Below, in pieces: positions 45,501 to 58,481 of a stretch of DNA of 64,000 nt (its first letter is position 1; each line of letters starts with the position of its first letter). Source of the DNA: Gyrodactylus bullatarudis (Eukaryota > Platyhelminthes > Monogenea > Gyrodactylidea > Gyrodactylidae); NCBI GenBank assembly GCA_012064415.1, contig SSNU01000051.1, forward strand, positions 27,102 to 91,101, given 5' to 3'. Below the pieces are notes generated by a model. That model had not been told where the DNA came from. It worked only from the letters and a program-made list of their open reading frames with translations, and made no database searches. The position numbers and the translations under genes are program-made.

Positions 45501-46978
45501 TTTACAGAGTGATAGTTACCGGCTGCGATCCATGGCTCAGATGCATTCAAGTCTAGCTTGAGCAGCTTTTCAGCTAGATCGCCTAAAGCCTCTTTTTGTT
45601 TCAAATGCCAAAGCACAGAGGAATACATGTCCATGCCGATAAGTTGCCAGGGTTCCTTTTCCTGAATCATTTCAAAGTAGGCCTTGGAATATTGATACTT
45701 TGACTTGTGATAAAAGCACACTGCGGTCCAATACAAAATACGTCCTGTAACTAAATGTTTTGAAGGCAACTTTGTCAATGACTCTAATGCTTGTTCACAA
45801 TTATAATCTGATAAATTTTTGAATACTTCTCCAAACAACTTCAAAAGATCTAGATAGGCTTGAAATTTCATAGATTCTCTGCAGTCAGTAGTTTCCTTGA
45901 CTATTTCCAATTCGATTATGCTATCATCTTTAATTTTATCGAATAGCAAGTTTGAGCATGTGGATACTCGGCCAATAGGTTTTTTGATACCTTTATTATT
46001 AGCATTAGAAGTATTATTATTAATCTTTTTAACTGAGTCTACATCACTCATTGAGAGGGAATGCTTGTCTATACAGTTTAAGGGAGTGCTGCAAGCGACT
46101 TGTTTTGTCTTAAATTGTGATGTAACCATCCAAGACTCATTGTCAGTCTCATCTTTTGAGTCTGAAATGGAATATTTCTTGGTTTTTCTTTTATTTTTAC
46201 TTATGGATTTTAGGTTATTTATCATTGGAGTTTCGTTAAAATCCGATTGGAATGTCAAGTCATTTTGTGCTGAGGGCTTTGCAACTGGTGCAAAGTTTAG
46301 TTTCTTACAGGCGACTGAGCTGGGCGTGACTAGTTTATCTGGAGTCTCAAAGATGTCTTTCGATTCTTTAATACGAGATTGATTAGGATTTATATTTTCT
46401 GTGTTGCGGTCCTCAATTTCTTCTTTGATAATGGAAGGATCATATATTTGATCTGTACTGAAAATTTTATTTGTATCCACTTTTTCGCCCAATTTGCAGA
46501 TTCTCTCATATGCGACCCACAAATAGGGATTATGACTTAGCGCAGTTCTGTAAAAGTTTACAGCTAACTTGTTTCTATCCAAACAACGAAATATTTCCCC
46601 CAATAAAAAGAAAACGTAGGAACATTCCTTGTCGAATTTCTTTTCGATCCTTTTAACTATGCGATCACTGAAACCATCGACTTGTAAAGCCATTTTAGCT
46701 TTTTCGATATAATTTAAATCATAATAGCACTTTGCCAAAAGAAATCTAAGAGAAAATAATTTTAAATAGACTCACTGAGACTTTGCATAAAGAATGGGTC
46801 TTTGGGTTAATAGGGCGATAGCCTGCTTTGGTCTTCCAATTCGATATAGACATGTTGCTAATATGTATAAAGACTCATTATCGTTCTTTTCTGCATGAAG
46901 ACGTTCTGCTGAAAATAGGGCATCTTCATAGCAAAAATTCTGAAGACAGTCCCAGACATGAGACTTGACACTATCCAT
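42572..46978 (-). CDS. CDC27: Anaphase-promoting complex subunit 3 (CDC27)
   Basis: Five exons (46776-46978, 45455-46745, 44902-45387, 42804-43483, 42572-42683) join in frame to 923 residues, longer than the usual about 820. APC3 is a TPR scaffold of the ubiquitin ligase that binds CDC20/CDH1 tails. The N-terminal dimerisation TPRs are seen (LYILATCLYRIGRPKQAI, FLLAKCYYDL, NPYLWVAYERI). A long low-complexity acidic/asparagine-rich insert follows, then the C-terminal TPR superhelix (ILYWTAVCFYHK, EPWIAAGNYHSV..K..LAI.FFQQAL, DAYACTLLGHEL, IDPRNYIAHFGM, NEAKIYMMLGNAYKQL). After the last TPR comes an unusual serine/threonine/asparagine-rich tail of about 150 residues (repeated TPN, SSSG, GNN) that accounts for much of the extra length. 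Intron 1 is 29 bp. It is head to head with the zinc finger gene. Confidence 0.95.
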
Positions 46979-47121
46979 ATTGATACTTCAAGATACCAAG
47001 GGTTTATAAAATTTCATAGATTTAAACGGGTAATTTGATTTCAAGTCTAAACAAATTTTTGTTTGTCTTATTATACTTTTGAATATTAATATTTTTTTGT
47101 CGAAAAATATCCCTTGCAGAC
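46979..47121. promoter_or_regulatory. Shared promoter region of CDC27 and the zinc finger gene
   Basis: 143 bp separate the two divergent start codons. Both promoters must overlap here. Positional inference only; AT-rich with no clear TATA box for either side. Confidence 0.55.
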
Positions 47122-50100
47122 ATGAATGACTACAAGCTAGATTCAGGAAAAAGGCATTATCGTACTCTTACAATGCTGTGTGAAGATGAATCACTTTCGG
47201 ATAACCAACTAAAAGCTTACCAGACCAGATTTCAAGAATATAGAACATTTCTTGAAGCTGTTACACGTTTAGCTTCATGTGGAAATGTATGTATCACTGA
47301 AGAATCAGTTATGGTCGGGGAAAATGGTATGCTCAATGGAGAATCTCTAAATGCTCTTCAACATGCTGGAGCCATATCTGTTTACAATGCTCTGCAGCTG
47401 AATAACTGGGAGTTTCCTGTTCCTGAAGAAGGGGATATTGCAGTTACTAGAGAGAGCCCAGATTATAGTGATGAATTGTTAGATTCAGAGAATCCAATTC
47501 GCTCAGACTGGCCTTCAATTCATGTCAGTGATTGCTTTATTGAAGGCGATAAAGCAAAATTACATGGAAGTGTTCGTCCCCTTAGAACATTTTTACCTCC
47601 TACAATAACTTTTCGAAATGCTGCTGACCTGGAAGAGGATGTTGCAGAACAAGATCCAGTCACCTCGAATCCCATTCCACTTACTGATGAAATTGAAATT
47701 GTTAACTCACAAAAAGGACTTTTTGTTAAACGTACAAAAAAGGAAAAATCTGGGGAAGTTGAATTCATGTCAATTGACGAGTATTTCTACGGAAAGCAAG
47801 ATCCCAACCCGGATTACACAGAGGAAAAAGCCGAGTATAAATTCAAGTGCGCTGTTTGTCAGAGGATGTTCACATCAAACGTTAAGCTTATGCATCATAT
47901 TTTGGAACATGTTGACGAAACCTGCCCGGCTCTCATATGCTTCAACGACAACTTTGCATGCCAGGAATGTCAAATTTCTTTTGATTCTGCCTATGAGTTC
48001 AAACTACATCAAAGTCGAATTCACGGTATTGGCAAAGACCAGAGTGGCTACTATCAACGTCACGAAGACGAGGAACCCATAGATGAGTCTCAGTTAGCTC
48101 TTGTGAAATCAGAATGTGAATTTGAATGCAAGATTTGTGGCAAAGAATGTCCTTCAAAGTTGAGTCTTGGCCATCATCTCCAGTTTACCCATAGATACAA
48201 GGAGATGCCATATGTTTGTAGATTGTGCCTATTTAGATCTTCAATCTATGAAGATATTCTACAACACTTTTACTCTCATCATGGTAATACGAGTCATTTA
48301 CTCTGTGCCTATTGTCTTAGGATTTTTACGCCAACTGATGCTAGGCCAGCTGGTCAGAGTCCTCCTTCTCAGTCTATTACTGGAGCTGTTACAACTGTCG
48401 GACTTGGCACTGGAGTTGGACAAACACAAGTCTATCTCCAACACCTGAGAATGCATCAAGTTGGTCTAAATTTTTAAGATTTGTAATTGAAAAATGATTT
48501 TATTTTCTGTTTTATAGGTAAAGCATCACGTTAGAAGTTGTGGATGCTGCAAGTTAAACTTTACCAACAAGAGTGACTTTCAAATGCATCGTCGCCTTGA
48601 CCATCGCAGTGCCCTGCCTAATAATCCCTATCCGAATGAGTTAAAGTCTCGATCTAGGATTAGCACTGTGAATCAAAATCAAAACAAAAAAACTGAGTAC
48701 TCCGGAGAGGAGGTGAAGCCGTCGCAAGAAATGGTCCATGCTGCCAACGACCATCTTATGCATGTTGACCAAGATCCCATTTTGGAATATGAGGAACAAA
48801 CTGAACTTGTTCACGAAACCAATGAGCAAGTATGTCATCTTTAAAAAGAAAATCGATTAGAATAAACTTCCTAAAAATTGTATTCAAGTTTGCCTCATCG
48901 AAACATTTTTGACCCACTTCTCATGAGTACTCATTAGGTTAGCCTCTTCGATGAAAAAATTGTTGGGAGAAAAATAGTCAGGAAGTATTTTTTCCATTTT
49001 CAGTTCTGAGTTTTAGTTTTAAATTTTAATTACTTTCTACAAATTCTATTAGAAATAGTCCTACTCTAGACATGGTATAGAAATGATCAGTTGAAAAATC
49101 TCTTTCGAAAGGTATTAATTTTGTTGAAAATTAAGTTTTAGCCTATTTTTGGGTCAATATATCTGCTTTCAAGTAGTCACGATTTACATAAGAGATTTTT
49201 GAAGGGTAAAAATCAGGGGGGATAACTTTTACACGGTTATTAAAGAGGGAGTAATGTAGTTTTAAGTGCTAAAAAATAATATAAAAATGATCTTCTCTCA
49301 AATTGCGTCTTCGCATTTTAGCCTCTGAGCACTAGATTAATCCCTTGTTTTTATCAGGATTTTTGAAGGTTTTAGACTAGTACTCATGTCCATGAATTTA
49401 AAATTTTATTTCTTTTTTCAAAGTCGCCCGATTTCGAAGATTAATTTCATGCTCATTTAAATTGCAATTCCCTGAAATCTTGACCAAAAACTTGTCTGCT
49501 AGTCCTCTACAACCAAATATTTTTCTGAGACCTTCATTTAAATTCTCAGCACAACTGGGGATGGACTTAACATTTCTGTAATCATAACAGGGATTTGTTT
49601 CAAATCAAAGATAGGCAGTTCATTGTATGGTTATGATCTAGAAATAAAATTGGTCTAAAATTCAACTGAAACTAAATTTTGCTGTTGAAACACAATATTA
49701 TCAATTAATGACAAGAATATTTTGATATATTTCAAGGTTAGACACAGAAGGGGTTAATTTTCTTCATCTATTATAATAATTACAGAGGTACACTACTGTA
49801 TCAAGATTTCAGAAAATATACATCTAGATTTTATAGTATCGACTCAAACCAGTAATTACACTGTTTCATGTTATCCTTCTTTCTTAGACAAGGATAGAAA
49901 TCTCATTTAGCAACTTCCCAATTTACTTTATCTATAGGTAAAAACTCATATTCAAGACAAACTCCCAATTGGTAAAATCTTTCACTAAAACCAGCTGTTC
50001 TTCTTCCTAAACGTATTTCCAACTTAATTATATAAAGTTTGATTCTTTATGTTCCTGTTGCTTTTACCATATTTTTTATAGAAAAACTTGAAAAACATGA

Positions 50101-53100
50101 ACTTTTAAATATGATTCTACTTTCAGATCATTACAAATCCAATTACTGGTGTCACATACAAGACAAGTAATGATAAAATTCTTCCTCTTGACACATCTCA
50201 TAATGTAAAGAAGGAAATTTCGAATGAGGATGTCAAGGAAATCAACTCCAGAATGCCCACTCCAAGTAAAATCTCCAGATTGAAGGCTGCAACCCTCTAT
50301 GCTAATCAGGAGAGAATTGTGAGTTTTTAAACATTGAATAACCATCTAATAATCTTAGTAATCAGTTGGGCAGTCAGAAAATAGCAAAAATTTCACAAAA
50401 AATAGCATTTTTAGCAAAATTGAATTTCAAAAATAGTAATTAACTAAATTTCCCATTTTAAAATGTCATTTCTTCAGTAAAAGTTTATTTATTTGCATGT
50501 ATTATGTAATATTAAATGAAACTATATTTTTGTCTCGTTGAAACTAGAATTCTGTACACAATGTACCCATTCATACGATGAAAACCTATGACCAATGAAA
50601 ATCAATGATTTACTCTGATTGGTTTAAAAATAATTATCCAATAATATTCTAGTTGAATCAAAAACTTTCTTCGTTCCTATAGACGTTAATAGGCTTCAAT
50701 GGGTTGGTAATTTTAATATTTGATTATGTGAGAGATTTGAAGAGAGACTGAAGAAAATGATTTCACCATGAATAAGAAAGAATGGCTTTTTATTTTTATG
50801 TTTGGTGAGCAAATTAAGAAGCTAAAAATAGCAGAAAATTAGGAAAATAATAGCTCATGTTGAAAAATAGCAGAATTTTAGCAAAAATATTTCAGAAACT
50901 AAAACTGAGACAAAATCATGCCTTACATCATTTTAATCAGATTTCATTGCTTATTAAATAGCATTTTGACCGCCCTAGTAATCAGTAGAACACCTAAAAT
51001 GAAGCACTATTGAGTGCCAAGAGTAGAAAAAATGGATTAGAGTTAGTCCTAGTTAGACTTGATATTTCAACTCCAAGTTACAGCAATTCTTGTAGCTTTT
51101 ATCTTAATCTTGATTCCTTAATCTCAATCAAGTGTGAAAAATACTCTCCAACAGAATCACCAGAGAAACAATAATAATTGTTCCCCTTAGTGGAACACAT
51201 CACTTTATCGGGGGATAATGAGAAAGAAAATTTGGAACATGAAAGGTTAATCTAAACCAATGTACTTAATGTGCCTACTACCAAGTATTTAAACTACATT
51301 CTATTATTAAAGATCAAAGCCGAAGTAAACAGTCAAAAAGAAACCAAGAGCATCTCTCTTAATGCTCCCGAGGCTGGTCGCATGAAAGACTTGTCCTCAG
51401 TTAATTGCAATCGTTTCGATATCAAAAAGTATCCCTGTCTTGAATGTGAGAATTTTCTCATGGATGGTAACCATCGTAGATATCTCCCCTGTTCTGCTTG
51501 CCAGTTTGCAACTTGTTGTGCTGCCTCATTCAATCGACATGTCCAATCAATGCATGTTAAGGATTCCAGTAAACTATCCACATCAGAATATCAAAAAGGC
51601 ATGCCATTCCTAAAGCCAATTAAATTCCCTTGGATACAAATGGTTGGCAAGGGCTCTAAAAATAGTAATTCCAAATTTTTTATTCATCCTCGTCCAAATT
51701 TAATTACTGATGAAAATTATTTACTTTTAGCTCAAGCTACCGATGAAAGCCTAGAGGTTACCGAACCAAGTAACACAAGGAATTACAAAATTGAAAGATT
51801 TCGTTGCAAGAGATGTGGATTCAACGCAAACGACGGAAATAGTCTGGCCTGTCATTTGGTTGAAGAATGTGGATCATTAACAGTTACAATGAATCCAAGT
51901 GAACAGCTTGTCAAGAATTACCAGGAAATCTGCGAGCGACGTGCTACTGAGGTAAATAATTGACTTGGGAATATTCTGATTCATCATTAGCAATAATTTA
52001 TTACTTGACTACAAGTTATTATTAAATCTTTTGAAATTGAATTGTAGGCCAAAATTGCCGAGGAAAAATATCGTCTCAATGAGCAAAACCGTATACAACA
52101 AACTGTCATTCAAGAAGAAGAAGAAGGAGGCGTACAAGAGTTTGAAGTTGAGAATTCGCCAGCCACTGAAGTTGTCACTGGAACAGATAATGGTCATTCC
52201 GAAGGGCAACAGCAACAGGATCAACCAAATGCTGTCGCTGTGCAAACCCTTGGCGTCCTAATGCCAAATCATGCTGTTGAATTAACAAATGACCAGGGTG
52301 AAGTATTCCAAACTATCACTTGGCCAGAGGACTTGGTTCTTGAAGAAGATCAAATTGTCGTCGTAATGCAGGGGGAAGATGGTCAAGTACAATTGGCTGT
52401 TGTTAGCCAACAAAGTTTGTTGTTTTCATTTCTTTTCTTCTACTCGGGATTTTCCGTAATCCTTTCTTTATTTAATCAAATTAAAAGTTGAACTGCAAAA
52501 CAAAACTCAACCTGATCAACACCTATATAAGCTGCAAAGTTATTTAGGGGGGGATTGGTTGAATCTAAAGCTATTCGCGATGAATTTTAAAATTAGATGA
52601 TTTTTACAGAAATCTCATATTTTCTCAAAATTTTTCTGGAGCTCTTTTGAATCGATTAAAAAAATTGATGAAGGTGTTTTTAAGAAATTTTTTTCAAAGT
52701 TGAAATTTTTTGTTGATTTCAAGGTGAGTAAGGGATCAAACGTTTAATTTTTGGATCATTATGAGATAATGAAAACAAAAGGTGGTCGTTAATATTTTAG
52801 GAAATACCCCATTTTCGTGCGAAACTTCACATCCTATTTTTCGATCATTTTTACTGCTCCAAAATTAATAAATTTAGATGATCCGAGATCAGTTCAAATT
52901 GATGGTTCTTTCAAATATTGATTATGTATCACTATATAGTGATGATTGGTTTCTTTGACTAATGATGATTCCTCTCACATCTTGATATCAACAGAAATTT
53001 TCAACCCAAAGTTTAAGAAAAATGGAAAATCGCGTTAACTTCCATATTTTAATGGAATCATTAAAAATGTGCCTTTTGAATCGGTTTTTGTAAAAAAACA

Positions 53101-54659
53101 TTATTTCCAAAACTAATTGTGAATAGCTGTATAACCCAAATGTATATTTTCTGAAATTTTTGATACATGGCTCTTTGACAATTCGAGAATCTTAACCAAG
53201 TTTCAAGATGAAACTAATATAGCAAGAAAAAGGTGTTGGATTAGCTTATAACTATAATTCATTCAGTTCCTAATTGTAAAATAGGGATAGGATATACAAG
53301 ATTTATTTCCCTTATTATAACGAGAGCTATGTAAATTTTTGAAAATGCATTCTTTTTACTCTTTAATACAAAGATCGTAAAGAGAAAGAAATAGGCTAAA
53401 CTTCCTAAAAATTGTATACACATCTAACTGCTCATTAAAAAATTCTTGACTCTCAACTCATGAGTACTCATTTCGATGAATTTTTCATTTTATTTCTTTT
53501 TCCTAAGTCAGCCAACTTTGAGAATTAATTTCTTGCTTAAAACGGTATTTAACCCTTAAAGTCCAAGAGAATTTTCTTTCATGACTCGCATTCAATCTTT
53601 TGTCTATCCTATGGTTTGTGAATAGTTTTTTTAACAAAATTTGTATTAGTTCAGGACTTATCGATCTAAATTTGGGTCATTTTCTGATCCAAAAATTGGC
53701 TATCTTTAAAGCTTTAGCAGATAGAGTTCAGGCGAATGCATATTTGAATTCTACAGGTATGACTTCTTGGTAACTTACATTTTATCTATAAGATTGGAAA
53801 GTAGGTTTTCAAAAAAAAATTCAAACTTATATTTTTGGAAAAAATCAACTCTCTTTGAATTAGTATAGCACTAATTTGACGAATGATAGGACTTAGATTT
53901 TTGCGTATTCCAGGATATTAATAAATTTCCTATCGAATGGGTGTTAAACGGAGTATTTTCTGAGGCTTGGATGAACAAAAAAAATCTATTTAATATAATG
54001 AGTTGGCTATATTTTATTTTTACATATATCAAATATTGGTTTGGACTATTTCAAGCTTTGGAGAATATAGGCAAGTTTCAATAAAATTCGAATATTTAGT
54101 ATTTGAGTTTTAGTTTGGATTTCTGTTAAATTCAAGTTTTGAAAGTCCTCGTTTTGAACCATTAAATGCAAAATATCAAGATGATTTTAAAGTTAGCAGA
54201 CTTCGATTTTTAATTTTAAATGAAGTCGTATCTGAGTCGAAATTCTAGCATATAATATCAATTTTTGATTGTGTCTAAGATTATGAAGGATTCTTTGAAC
54301 CGATTGACAACTATCAGAGGTTTTCTTAACAACAGGCTTAAATAATTTGTACAAAAAGGGCATTTGGTTGTTCTAGTTATTAGTATCAATATCCAACTGT
54401 CTTTTAATTTAATTAAGTTATTTAAAATAACTAATTTCTTTTTTCAAGGTTATGACCCGATCACGCAGCAGGTCATAATTTCAAATCCTGAAGAGCAGGA
54501 AGTAGCCCCAGAGCAAGAGTCTGGCTTTCCAGTAAGTCGAATATGATATTTTCAATAAATAAAATGGATATTCTAATTATTTTCCATTAAATGTAGGTAG
54601 AGGAAGTTAAAGAGAATCAGGAACACCCTGAAATAATGGATTACGAGCACATTGAATGA
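47122..54659 (+). CDS. POGZ/ZNF280-like C2H2 zinc finger protein
   Basis: Seven exons (47122-48459, 48518-48829, 50127-50318, 51313-51951, 52048-52414, 54449-54531, 54597-54659) join in frame to 997 residues. It has C2H2 fingers at about 240-265 (FKCAVCQRMF...HH), 275-300 (FACQECQISF), 330-355 (FECKICGKEC...H...H), then MPYVCRLCLFRSSIYEDI..HF, HLLCAYCLRIF and CGCCKLNF...H...H. The run 'MPY-C--C-FRSS-Y-----HF---H--T-HLLC-YCL--F' is characteristic of POGZ and ZNF280 proteins. Two further finger-like units lie near 720-745 (CSACQFATCC) and 810-835 (FRCKRCGFNA). The C-terminus is acidic and glutamine-rich. No DDE transposase-like domain, as in POGZ, is present. It is a nuclear chromatin or transcription factor by family. 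I give no symbol because orthology is open. Confidence 0.88.
48865..49465. repeat. Dispersed repeat, copy in zinc finger gene intron 2
   Basis: Parts of this stretch recur with a deletion at 53385-53560 in intron 5 of the same gene: 'aaacttcctaaaaattgtat', 'ctcatgagtactcatt', and 'ttttatttcttttt' followed by 'agtc-gcc'. It is an old transposon copy of unknown class. Confidence 0.5.
49640..49765. repeat. Dispersed repeat, second copy
   Basis: Matches 29310-29450 in order and ends likewise in 'ggggttaattt'. It lies in intron 2 of the zinc finger gene. Confidence 0.45.
50366..50977. mobile_element. hAT-type MITE in zinc finger gene intron 3
   Basis: A 612-bp element whose ends, TTGGGCAGTCA... 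and in reverse TAGGGCGGTCA..., are imperfect inverted repeats. It is flanked by a perfect 8-bp duplication gtaatcag (50358-50365 and 50978-50985). It contains repeated 'aatagca' motifs near both ends and no open frame. The family differs from the 38359 element. Confidence 0.78.
53385..53560. repeat. Deleted copy of the 48865-49465 repeat
   Basis: Shares two blocks with 48865-49465 as described there. It ends in 'tttaaccctt', a TTAA-CCC type end. It lies in intron 5 of the zinc finger gene. Confidence 0.45.
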
Positions 54660-54858
54660 ATTGGAAAGGATCACAGAATCATCATACACTTTGCATAATT
54701 TGTTTATAGTTACGGTTTTTAAATAAAATTCGTTTTTTTACTCTCAAGATTTATTTTTTCAAAATTTCTGAGTGTTTCAAACTTTTTTCCCCCTGTTTAG
54801 ATTGGAACTATCAATTATTCTTTTATTTTATAAAATTGGCAAATAAGATAATGGCAGA

Positions 54859-55015
54859 TGATAAATCAGGGAAGACAAGAACGTGCAACAATGTTGGTGA
54901 TACAAAATCTGAATGTTGATGTATTTTAAAACAACTTATAATCATTAATGTCAATCTGAGTTTGTTTGAATATTTACAGATTTTAACATTGACTATTAGT
55001 TCAAGCTACATATCA
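54859..55015 (-). repeat. 3' LTR
   Basis: 157 bp, TG...CA, one difference from the other LTR. Confidence 0.93.
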
Positions 55016-55024
55016 TCCTTCACT

Positions 55025-58000
55025 TCAAACGGAAGTGAGTAGCCTATCGGTTTGCTTCCTGGTCCGAGATCCACGTCTTACACCTTGCTGCATGTTCATG
55101 GCTTGCGCGGGCCTGCCTGTCGTCTCGCCAGCACCACTCTCCAGGCTTTCATCCAGCCAAGGCTCTTTTTCCTCCTCGTCTCTGTTCACCGCCGTCTCAG
55201 CTTTGGGAAGTTCAGCAACATCAGCAACATGCACAAGTCTGCCGCGATCATCAATCATCGTGCTTTCCGAGTTTTGCTTGACTTCTCTGGGTTGCGACCA
55301 TCCATTCTTCTCTTCATACACAAGGGCCTGGGTTGGCTTCACCTCACCCCAGATTCTCTCCTCCTTTCTCATTCTCGGCCTGTAAGCAAAGATGCAATGA
55401 CTGGGGGTTTTGCCCTTTGAATCAGGGTTGTTATTCCGATCACATATGAATTTAGCTACCGCCTCCTCAACTGTTCCTCCATTCTTTTCTCTGAACATTC
55501 TTCGATCACGAATTGCACATGGTTGTATCGTACTCGTCCAAGAACCGTCTCGTATACTCAGCCACAAAGTTAGTTCCATTATCAGCTACCATTGTTTCCG
55601 GAGCTCCCATACGCATGAAAACACTGTTCAGCACCTCAACCAAACATTCAGCTGACATCTTGGGCAATCTTTCAATGTTGCAGAATTTTGAGAATGCGTC
55701 GATGAGAACTAACCACTGCTTGCCTTCGATATTCGCTACATCAGCATGCATCCTCTCCATGGCCTGCTCAGCTTCCTTCCATTGGCTAAGTCTGGCATTC
55801 ACCTTGTGTCTCCTGTTCCGCATGCAGGTCAATCAACTTCCAACCAGCTTCCGAACATCCTCATACATTCCTGGCCACCAACATATCTCTTTTGCCCTCT
55901 CATACATACGAGCCTCAAATGCATGACCTTCATGCAGAATTTTCAACGTTGTCTTTCTGAGCGCCTCCGGTATCACCACTCTGCCACAACGGAACACAAT
56001 TCCATCATCAACTTCCAACTCTTCCTTTAAGCTTGCCAAAATTTCGAAGCTCCTTGACGTCCCTCTTCCAGCCCTCATTTACCTGCCGGATTAATAGTAC
56101 ATACCGTGCATCTTTGTGCTCCCTGATCCTTTCAAAAATACTATTAACTTCCTTCATGCCTTCCACCGTGTTGACCTTCAATCCCACTCTGGATAGGGCA
56201 TCGGGTAGTGCCATCTGCGCACCTTCCTTGTATCTGATGTCAAAGTCAAATATGGATAGCCACTGACGCCATCCATCGATCCTTGATGCCACTCTCCGAT
56301 TCTCGTTGTGGTCGGCAAAGATATACTGCAACGGTTCATGGTCCGTCTGAATGGTGAACTTCTTGCCAATAATGAAGCGGTAGAATTTCCTTACACCATA
56401 TACTATCGCCAGGGCCTCACGCTCAATATTGGAATACCGCCTCTCTGAATCCTTGAGAAGTCTGTTGCCATACCCAACCACCTCTTTCATTTCCAGGTCA
56501 TACGATAAGACTACTCCAAGTCCACTTCCTGAGGCATCCGTACTTAACACAAGCTTCCTCGTTGGATCAAACGGTTTCAGGGTCCCTTCTGCAATGTCCT
56601 TCAATATCACCCTGGTTGTGTCACTATGTCTGGCCGTCCATTTCCATTCACTGTCTTTTCTTAACAGCCAGAACAACTCCTCAAGCTTTTCGGAGTACTT
56701 CTCACAGAAAATTCCATAGTGTTGGAACGCACCCAGTAGACTCTGCAGTTCTGCAATACTACCCAGCTTCTTTATTGTGCCCGGGTCCGGTTGGAGTCCC
56801 TTCTCATTAATCAGGAACCCCATAAAGCTGATTTCCTTCTTTTTGGTTTGCAACTTCGGTTGATTGACAATAAATCCCTTTTCTTTCAACCTGTTCATTA
56901 CCATGTTATACGTACTATCGTGTTCCGTTTCATTGTTTCCACCAACGAGAATGTCATCCTGGAAAACCGCCACTCTTGGGATATCTCCCAACATTCTGGT
57001 CATTACCTCCTGGAATATACTGGGAGCTGCCGATAGTCCAAATTGCAGTCTAGTGAATACATAGTACCCTTTGTGCGTAGATATACAAGTTAGGTATTGA
57101 GAGTCCTCATGCAGCTTAATTTGATGGTATGCATCGGACAGGTCTATCACCGAAAAGAATCTGCACCCAACCACTTTAGTTAGCAGGTCCTCTAGCCTTG
57201 GTGCCGGGTACCCTTCAGGGTCGATGAATCTGTTAGCCGTTCTGTTGTATCCACTCGTCAGCCTTATCTCTCCATTCCTCTTGTGCGCAATGGACAACAG
57301 TGCCGCCATGATCGGATTCTTCACCTTCTTGAGAATGCCTTTGCATTCCCAGCTGTCAAGCACGTTACTAATCTTGTCTTGCAATGCAACTGGTACTGGT
57401 TGGTGATGAAATATCAGATTGCTATCATCGATTTGTCTCTTTAGCTGAATCCTTGCCACAAATTCATTATCGACCAATGCTACAATATTAACAGCGTAAT
57501 CCAACTGCAATCTTTGACACGTTTCTCTGTTGATGATATTTTTACTGGTCTTTACTACCGCAAACGACGCCTTGTACTACCAACGAACGATGACAATCTC
57601 TTTAGCTCACCAGCAGAGAGGAGTTTCAGTCTGTTCTCCCACACCGTGTCTGCACTAATGATGTTCACAGCACTACCACCATCCGCAAGAAATCTCACTG
57701 ACTTATTAGCTATCTCAAGATCAACATATTTCAAAGAACACAAGGGCGAGTAAAGAGCATTGAACTTTATTGAGTTAACACACAGTTGCTCCTCGACGTT
57801 GTTCACATTTGCTTGAGCTGCAGTACATTCACTTTGATAGTGGCCCATCTTCTGACATCTGAAGCATTTGACCAATTTCTTTCTACAAATGGGATGGTTC
57901 TCGTACACCTTGTGTATTTTACAGTAGGGTTGTCTGACCGCCGCTGTAACCGGTTTGACTACATTTACTGTCTTCTCCGCCAACATGGTTTAGTTTTTTA

Positions 58001-58481
58001 CCACCTTTTCATGCCCCTCCAGTTGATCCAGCGTGGTCGACTTATCTTCCATTGACAACTTATTCTTGACTTTACCCGCATCAAGACCATAGATAAGCTC
58101 ACTTTCTATGCACAATTCTGGCAACTCAGCCTCCACTGCTGCTTTTCTTAACTTTTGGAAGTATTCCTCCAGGGGCAAACCATTCTGCCTGATGTCTTGG
58201 AACTCTATTCTTGCTGCTCGTATAAAACTCTTCGGCTTGATTTTGTTTCTGATGCAGCCTTAGAATTCCTCCCACGGTTTACTTAACAACTCCTTTGAGG
58301 TTTTGAACACTCTGAGAAGAAATGCCATTGACTTTGTGTCACAATTTGTCACAAACTTTGTTAACTTTTGTCGATCCGTTATCAACTCCTTCTCCGCTAT
58401 ATACATTTCAGTAGTGAACATAAATGCATCAAATTCGTCTATCTCCATCGGGATACTGAGGAATTTTTCCCATGTCACCAT
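55025..58481 (-). pseudogene. gag-pol of the Ty3-type element, interrupted
   Basis: Gag starts at an ATG whose first base is the last base of the LTR (58481). A CCHC zinc knuckle (CFRCQKMGHYQSEC) lies near 57870 and a protease-like FLADGGSAVN near 57690. RT and RNase H occupy 57510-56008, with FQDDILVGG at the active site and TDASGSGLGVVL for RNase H, and integrase pieces lie at 56078-55025 (ADNGTNF). The frame is broken by in-frame stops at about 58260, 57987 and 55833 and by frame changes near 57530, 56040 and 55540. The protease/RT change could be a natural frameshift; the rest look like damage. It should not make a complete working polyprotein as it stands. Confidence 0.88.

Noticed and set aside
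47618..48448. Second open frames inside the zinc finger gene exon 1
   Set aside because: They overlap the frame that encodes the zinc fingers and show no recognisable features.
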